A DNA stretch of 64,000 nt from Nemopilema nomurai (lineage: Eukaryota > Cnidaria > Scyphozoa > Rhizostomeae > Rhizostomatidae), in the NCBI GenBank assembly GCA_003864495.1, contig ML133466.1:661864-725863 (forward strand), in the 5' to 3' direction. Within the stretch, counting starts at the first letter, position 1, and each line of letters opens with the position of its first letter. Shown piece by piece: positions 57,701 through 64,000 of this stretch. A model generated the notes under the pieces. That model ran no database searches, was not told the origin of the DNA, and saw only the letters and a list, made by a program, of their open reading frames with translations. The translations under genes and the position numbers were made by a program.

Positions 57701-60700
57701 AAGCAGTTTGTTTTGCACGAAGAACGGCCTAAAAAGCAAGGCTATAGCCTTGCAAAATGACCAATTTTTGACCAAAATTTTTTTTTTCTAAAAACCAATC
57801 TAGTGCACTCTAAGGTCTTTAGAGTCAATTTGCGACGCTCCACTTGATTATATTTGAAAGGGTTGCCGAGAAAAAGCAGTTTGTTTTGCACGAAGAACGG
57901 CCTAAAAAGCAAGGCTATAGCCTTGCAAAATGACCAATTTTTGACCAAAATTTTTTTTTTCTAAAAACCAATCTAGTGCACTCTAAGGTCTTTAGAGTCA
58001 ATTTGCGACGCTCCACTTGATTATATTTGAAAGGGTTGCCGAGAAAAAGCAGTTTGTTTTGCACGAAGAACGGCCTAAAAAGCAAGGCTATAGCCTTGCA
58101 AAATGACCAATTTTGACCAAAATTTTTTTTTCTAAAAACCAATCTAGTGCACTCTAAGGTCTTGAGTCAATTTGCGACGCTCCACTTGATTATATTTGAA
58201 AGGGTTGCCGAGAAAAAGCAGTTTGTTTTGCACGAAGAACGGCCTAAAAAGCAAGGCTATAGCCTTGCAAAATGACCAATTTTTGACCAAAAATTTTTTT
58301 TCTAAAAACCAATCTAGTGCACTCTAAGGTCTTTAGAGTCAATTTGCGACGCTCCACTTGATTATATTTGAAAGGGTTGCCGAGAAAAGCAGTTTGTTTT
58401 GCACGAAGAACGGCCTAAAAAGCAAGGCTATAGCCTTGCAAATGACCAATTTTTGACCAAAATTTTTTTTCTAAAAACCAATCTAGTGCACTAAAGGTCT
58501 TTAGAGTCAATTTGCGACGCTCCACTTGATTATTTGAAAGGGTTGCGAGAAAAAGCAGTTTGTTTTGCACGAAGAACGGCCTAAAAAGCAAGGCTATAGC
58601 CTTGCAAAATGACCAATTTTTGACCAAAATTTTTTTTTCTAAAAACCAATCTAGTGCACTCTAAGGTCTTTAGAGTCAATTTGCGACGCTCCACTTGATT
58701 ATATTTGAAAGGGTTGCCGAGAAAAAGCAGTTTGTTTTGCACGAAGAACGGCCTAAAAAGCAAGGCTATAGCCTTGCAAAATGACCAATTTTTGACCAAA
58801 ATTTTTTTTTCTAAAAACCAATCTAGTGCACTCTAAGGTCTTTAGAGTCAATTTGCGACGCTCCACTTGATTATATTTGAAAGGGTTGCCGAGAAAAAGC
58901 AGTTTGTTTTGCACGAAGAACGGCCTAAAAAGCAAGGCTATAGCCTTGCAAAATGACCAATTTTTGACCAAAATTTTTTTTTCTAAAAACCAATCTAGTG
59001 CACTCTAAGGTCTTAGAGTCAATTTGCGACGCTCCACTTGATTATATTTGAAAGGGTTGCCGAGAAAAAGCAGTTTGTTTTGCACGAAGAACGGCCTAAA
59101 AAGCAAGGCTATAGCCTTGCAAAATGACCAATTTTTGACCAAAATTTTTTTTTTCTAAAAACCAATCTAGTGCACTCTAAGGTCTTTAGAGTCAATTTGC
59201 GACGCTCCACTTGATTATATTTGAAAGGGTTGCCGAGAAAAAGCAGTTTGTTTTGCACGAAGAACGGCCTAAAAAGCAAGGCTATAGCCTTGCAAAATGA
59301 CCAATTTTTGACCAAAATTTTTTTTTCTAAAAACCAATCTAGTGCACTCTAAGGTCTTTAGAGTCAATTTGCGACGCTCCACTTGATTATATTTGAAAGG
59401 GTTGCCGAGAAAAAGCAGTTTGTTTTGCACGAAGAACGGCCTAAAAAGCAAGGCTATAGCCTTGCAAAATGACCAATTTTTGACCAAAATTTTTTTTTCT
59501 AAAAACCAATCTAGTGCACTCTAAGGTCTTTAGAGTCAATTTGCGACGCTCCACTTGATTATATTTGAAAGGGTTGCCGAGAAAAAGCAGTTTGTTTTGC
59601 ACGAAGAACGGCCTAAAAAGCAAGGCTATAGCCTTGCAAAATGACCAATTTTTGACCAAAATTTTTTTTTCTAAAAACCAATCTAGTGCACTCTAAGGTC
59701 TTTAGAGTCAATTTGCGACGCTCCACTTGATTATATTTGAAAGGGTTGCCGAGAAAAAGCAGTTTGTTTTGCACGAAGAACGGCCTAAAAAGCAAGGCTA
59801 TAGCCTTGCAAAATGACCAATTTTTGACCAAAAATTTTTTTTTCTAAAAACCAATCTAGTGCACTCTAAGGTCTTTAGAGTCAATTTGCGACGCTCCACT
59901 TGATTATATTTGAAAGGGTTGCCGAGAAAAAGCAGTTTGTTTTGCACGAAGAACGGCCTAAAAAGCAAGGCTATAGCCTTGCAAAATGACCAATTTTTGA
60001 CCAAAATTTTTTTTTCTAAAAACCAATCTAGTGCACTCTAAGGTCTTTAGAGTCAATTTGCGACGCTCCACTTGATTATATTTGAAAGGGTTGCCGAGAA
60101 AAAGCAGTTTGTTTTGCACGAAGAACGGCCTAAAAAGCAAGGCTATAGCCTTGCAAAATGACCAATTTTTGACCAAAATTTTTTTTTCTAAAAACAAATC
60201 TAGTGCACTCTAAGGTCTTTAGAGTCAATTTGCGACGCTCCACTTGATTATATTTGAAAGGGTTGCCGAGAAAAAGCAGTTTGTTTTGCACGAAGAACGG
60301 CCTAAAAAGCAAGGCTATAGCCTTGCAAAATGACCAATTTTTGACCAAAAATTTTTTTTTCTAAAACCAATCTAGTGCACTCTAAGGTCTTTAGAGTCAA
60401 TTTGCGACGCTCCACTTGATTATATTTGAAAGGGTTGCCGAGAAAAAGCAGTTTGTTTTGCACGAAGAACGGCCTAAAAAGCAAGGCTATAGCCTTGCAA
60501 AATGACCAATTTTTGACCAAAATTTTTTTTTCTAAAAACCAATCTAGTGCACTCTAAGGTCTTAGAGTCAATTTGCGACGCTCCACTTGATTATATTTGA
60601 AAGGGTTGCCGAGAAAAAGCAGTTTGTTTTGCACGAAGAACGGCCTAAAAAGCAAGGCTATAGCCTTGCAAAATGACCAATTTTTGACCAAAATTTTTTT

Positions 60701-63700
60701 TTCTAAAAACCAATCTAGTGCACTCTAAGGTCTTTAGAGTCAATTTGCGACGCTCCACTTGATTATATTTGAAAGGGTTGCCGAGAAAAAGCAGTTTGTT
60801 TTGCACGAAGAACGGCCTAAAAAGCAAGGCTATAGCCTTGCAAAATGACCAATTTTTGACCAAAATTTTTTTTTCTAAAAACCAATCTAGTGCACTCTAA
60901 GGTCTTTAGAGTCAATTTGCGACGCTCCACTTGATTATATTTGAAAGGGTTGCCGAGAAAAAGCAGTTTGTTTTGCACGAAGAACGGCCTAAAAAGCAAG
61001 GCTATAGCCTTGCAAAATGACCAATTTTTGACCAAAATTTTTTTTTCTAAAAACCAATCTAGTGCACTCTAAGGTCTTTAGAGTCAATTTGCGACGCTCC
61101 ACTTGATTATATTTGAAAGGGTTGCCGAGAAAAAGCAGTTTGTTTTGCACGAAGAACGGCCTAAAAAGCAAGGCTATAGCCTTGCAAAATGACCAATTTT
61201 TGACCAAAATTTTTTTTTCTAAAAACCAATCTAGTGCACTCTAAGGTCTTTAGAGTCAATTTGCGACGCTCCACTTGATTATATTTGAAAGGGTTGCCGA
61301 GAAAAAGCAGTTTGTTTTGCACGAAGAACGGCCTAAAAAGCAAGGCTATAGCCTTGCAAAATGACCAATTTTTGACCAAAATTTTTTTTCTAAAAACCAA
61401 TCTAGTGCACTCTAAGGTCTTTAGAGTCAATTTGCGACGCTCCACTTGATTATATTTGAAAGGGTTGCCGAGAAAAAGCAGTTTGTTTTGCACGAAGAAC
61501 GGCCTAAAAAGCAAGGCTATAGCCTTGCAAAATGACCAATTTTTGACCAAAATTTTTTTTTCTAAAAACCAATCTAGTGCACTCTAAGGTCTTTAGAGTC
61601 AATTTGCGACGCTCCACTTGATTATATTTGAAAGGGTTGCCGAGAAAAAGCAGTTTGTTTTGCACGAAGAACGGCCTAAAAAGCAAGGCTATAGCCTTGC
61701 AAAATGACCAATTTTTGACCAAAATTTTTTTTTCTAAAAACCAATCTAGTGCACTCTAAGGTCTTTAGAGTCAATTTGCGACGCTCCACTTGATTATATT
61801 TGAAAGGGTTGCCGAGAAAAAGCAGTTTGTTTTGCACGAAGAACGGCCTAAAAAGCAAGGCTATAGCCTTGCAAAATGACCAATTTTTGACCAAAATTTT
61901 TTTTTCTAAAAACCAATCTAGTGCACTCTAAGGTCTTAGAGTCAATTTGCGACGCTCCACTTGATTATATTTGAAAGGGTTGCCGAGAAAAAGCAGTTTG
62001 TTTTGCACGAAGAACGGCCTAAAAAGCAAGGCTATAGCCTTGCAAAATGACCAATTTTTGACCAAAATTTTTTTTTTAAAAACCAATCTAGTGCACTCTA
62101 AAGGTCTTTAGAGTCAATTTGCGACGCTCCACTTGATTATATTTGAAAGGGTTGCCGAGAAAAAGCAGTTTGTTTTGCACGAAGAACGGCCTAAAAAGCA
62201 AGGCTATAGCCTTGCAAAATGACCAATTTTTGACCAAAATTTTTTTTTCTAAAAACCAATCTAGTGCACTCTAAGGTCTTTAGAGTCAATTTGCGACGCT
62301 CCACTTGATTATATTTGAAAGGGTTGCCGAGAAAAAGCAGTTTGTTTTGCACGAAGAACGGCCTAAAAAGCAAGGCTATAGCCTTGCAAAATGACCAATT
62401 TTTGACCAAAATTTTTTTTTCTAAAAACCAATCTAGTGCACTCTAAGGTCTTTAGAGTCAATTTGCGACGCTCCACTTGATTATATTTGAAAGGGTTGCC
62501 GAGAAAAAGCAGTTTGTTTTGCACGAAGAACGGCCTAAAAAGCAAGGCTATAGCCTTGCAAAATGACCAATTTTTGACCAAAAATTTTTTTTTTCTAAAA
62601 ACCAATCTAGTGCACTCTAAGGTCTTTAGAGTCAATTTGCGACGCTCCACTTGATTATATTTGAAAGGGTTGCCGAGAAAAAGCAGTTTGTTTTGCACGA
62701 AGAACGGCCTAAAAAGCAAGGCTATAGCCTTGCAAAATGACCAATTTTTGACCAAAATTTTTTTTTCTAAAAACCAATCTAGTGCACTCTAAGGTCTTTA
62801 GAGTCAATTTGCGACGCTCCACTTGATTATATTTGAAAGGGTTGCCGAGAAAAAGCAGTTTGTTTTGCACGAAGAACGGCCTAAAAAGCAAGGCTATAGC
62901 CTTGCAAAAATTTTTGACCAAAAATTTTTTTTCTAAAAACCAATCTAGTGCACTCTAAGGTCTTTAGAGTCAATTTGCGACGCTCCACTTGATTATATTT
63001 GAAAGGGTTGCCGAGAAAAAGCAGTTTGTTTTGCACGAAGAACGGCCTAAAAAGCAAGGCTATAGCCTTGCAAAATGACCAATTTTTGACCAAAATTTTT
63101 TTTTCTAAAAACCAATCTAGTGCACTCTAAGGTCTTTAGAGTCAATTTGCGACGCTCCACTTGATTATATTTGAAAGGGTTGCCGAGAAAAAGCAGTTTG
63201 TTTTGCACGAAGAACGGCCTAAAAAGCAAGGCTATAGCCTTGCAAAATGACCAATTTTTGACCAAAATTTTTTTTTCTAAAAACCAATCTAGTGCACTCT
63301 AAGGTCTTTAGAGTCAATTTGCGACGCTCCACTTGATTATATTTGAAAGGGTTGCCGAGAAAAAGCAGTTTGTTTTGCACGAAGAACGGCCTAAAAAGCA
63401 AGGCTATAGCCTTGCAAAATGACCAATTTTTGACCAAAATTTTTTTTTCTAAAAACCAATCTAGTGCACTCTAAAGGTCTTTAGAGTCAATTTGCGACGC
63501 TCCACTTGATTATATTTGAAAGGGTTGCCGAGAAAAAGCAGTTTGTTTTGCACGAAGAACGGCCTAAAAAGCAAGGCTATAGCCTTGCAAAATGACCAAT
63601 TTTTGACCAAAATTTTTTTTCTTCTAAAAACCAATCTAGTGCACTCTAAAGGTCTTTAGAGTCAATTTGCGACGCTCCACTTGATTATATTTGAAAGGGT

Positions 63701-63745
63701 TGCCGAGAAAAAGCAGTTTGTTTTGCACGAAGAACGGCCTAAAAA

Positions 63746-63763
63746 GCAAGGCTATAGCCTTGC
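63746..63763. repeat. Example of the 18-bp satellite palindrome
   Basis: GCAAGGCTATAGCCTTGC is identical to its reverse complement and occurs once in almost every unit; this copy is listed as an instance. As RNA it could form a 7-bp stem with a TATA loop. A T8-10 run follows 24 bases later on the plus strand. Confidence 0.9.
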
Positions 63764-64000
63764 AAAATGACCAATTTTTGACCAAAATTTTTTTTTCTAA
63801 AAACCAATCTAGTGCACTCTAAAGGTCTTTAGAGTCAATTTGCGACGCTCCACTTGATTATATTTGAAAGGGTTGCCGAGAAAAAGCAGTTTGTTTTGCA
63901 CGAAGAACGGCCTAAAAAGCAAGGCTATAGCCTTGCAAAATGACCAATTTTTGACCAAAAATTTTTTTTTCTAAAAACCAATCTAGTGCACTCTAAGGTC

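Larger units (their letters stand above)
44819..64000 (+). repeat. 172-bp satellite DNA array, about 110 head-to-tail copies
   Basis: Units of 171-173 bp repeat without interruption to the end of the window and probably beyond. Each has, in order: CCAATCTAGTGCACTC, an inverted repeat CTCTAA-N5-TTAGAG, GCGACGCTCCACTTGATTA, a purine-rich GGGTTGCCGAGAAAAAGC, the 18-bp perfect palindrome GCAAGGCTATAGCCTTGC, two TGACCA copies, and an A4-5/T8-10 tract. All copies point the same way. Identity is near-complete in the right two thirds. Units on the left (to about 50 kb) mostly read CTCTATAGG and are more variable, while those on the right mostly read CTCTAAGG. The period is close to one nucleosome plus linker and to the 171-bp human alpha satellite, although the sequence is unrelated. 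There is no CENP-B box. Minus-strand frames of 68-130 codons start at TTG and are not genes. Confidence 0.98.

Noticed and set aside
46000..63500. Dozens of overlapping minus-strand ORFs of 68-130 codons beginning VKNWSFCKAIALLF
   Set aside because: They are the satellite unit read in one frame. Their first codon is TTG, and the consensus unit contains no ATG on that strand. The frame changes at each unit because 172 is not divisible by 3. The 129-130-codon versions arise only where a unit boundary gains or loses a base so that the frames fuse.
44819..64000. CRISPR array
   Set aside because: The repeats are contiguous 172-bp units without unique spacers, in an animal genome and with no cas genes.

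Overview
This window is animal (metazoan) nuclear DNA. It has AT-rich introns with GT-AG boundaries, strongly conserved exons of animal signalling genes, many small inverted-repeat transposons, and a long satellite array. EMRE, the essential subunit of the mitochondrial calcium uniporter, is typical of animals and their close relatives, and the GAS7, GRB2 and Kir genes fit an animal too. Compact genes, intron sizes and divergence from vertebrate proteins suggest an invertebrate, perhaps a cnidarian or similar marine animal, but the sequence alone does not fix the phylum.

Layout. (1) 1-14282, plus strand: the 3' part of a GAS7-like gene (WW domain, linker, F-BAR domain), 14 exons, with its 5' end outside the window or unrecognised. 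(2) 14283-17265: intergenic, with a pyrimidine tract and consensus CRE sites. (3) 17266-18564, plus: an intronless inward-rectifier potassium channel. (4) 18565-21366: intergenic, with a hAT-like MITE. (5) 21367-29359, plus: a complete six-exon GRB2 (SH3-SH2-SH3) containing a 22-nt microexon. (6) 32061-32360, minus: EMRE/SMDT1. (7) 33371-34027: a MITE carrying a 55-codon ORF. (8) 34312-43407, plus: a complete 11-exon lipase maturation factor gene with an 11-nt microexon and a GC-AG intron. (9) 44819-64000 and beyond: about 110 head-to-tail copies of a 172-bp satellite, with a decayed left edge and an isolated vestigial monomer 1.1 kb before it.

The three reconstructed multi-exon genes were joined by hand from splice sites. 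Each joins without a stop and to a whole number of codons (1278 nt for the visible GAS7 part, 651 nt for GRB2, 1752 nt for LMF). The genes do not form one pathway. Their human counterparts do cluster on chromosomes 17 and 22, which suggests a preserved ancient linkage group.

The most unusual element is the satellite. Its period is nucleosome-sized. Each unit has one long A/T tract and an 18-bp perfect palindrome whose stem is kept in some diverged copies. It also shows local dimer and trimer periodicities and position-dependent subtypes. The many short minus-strand ORFs it produces begin at TTG and are not genes.
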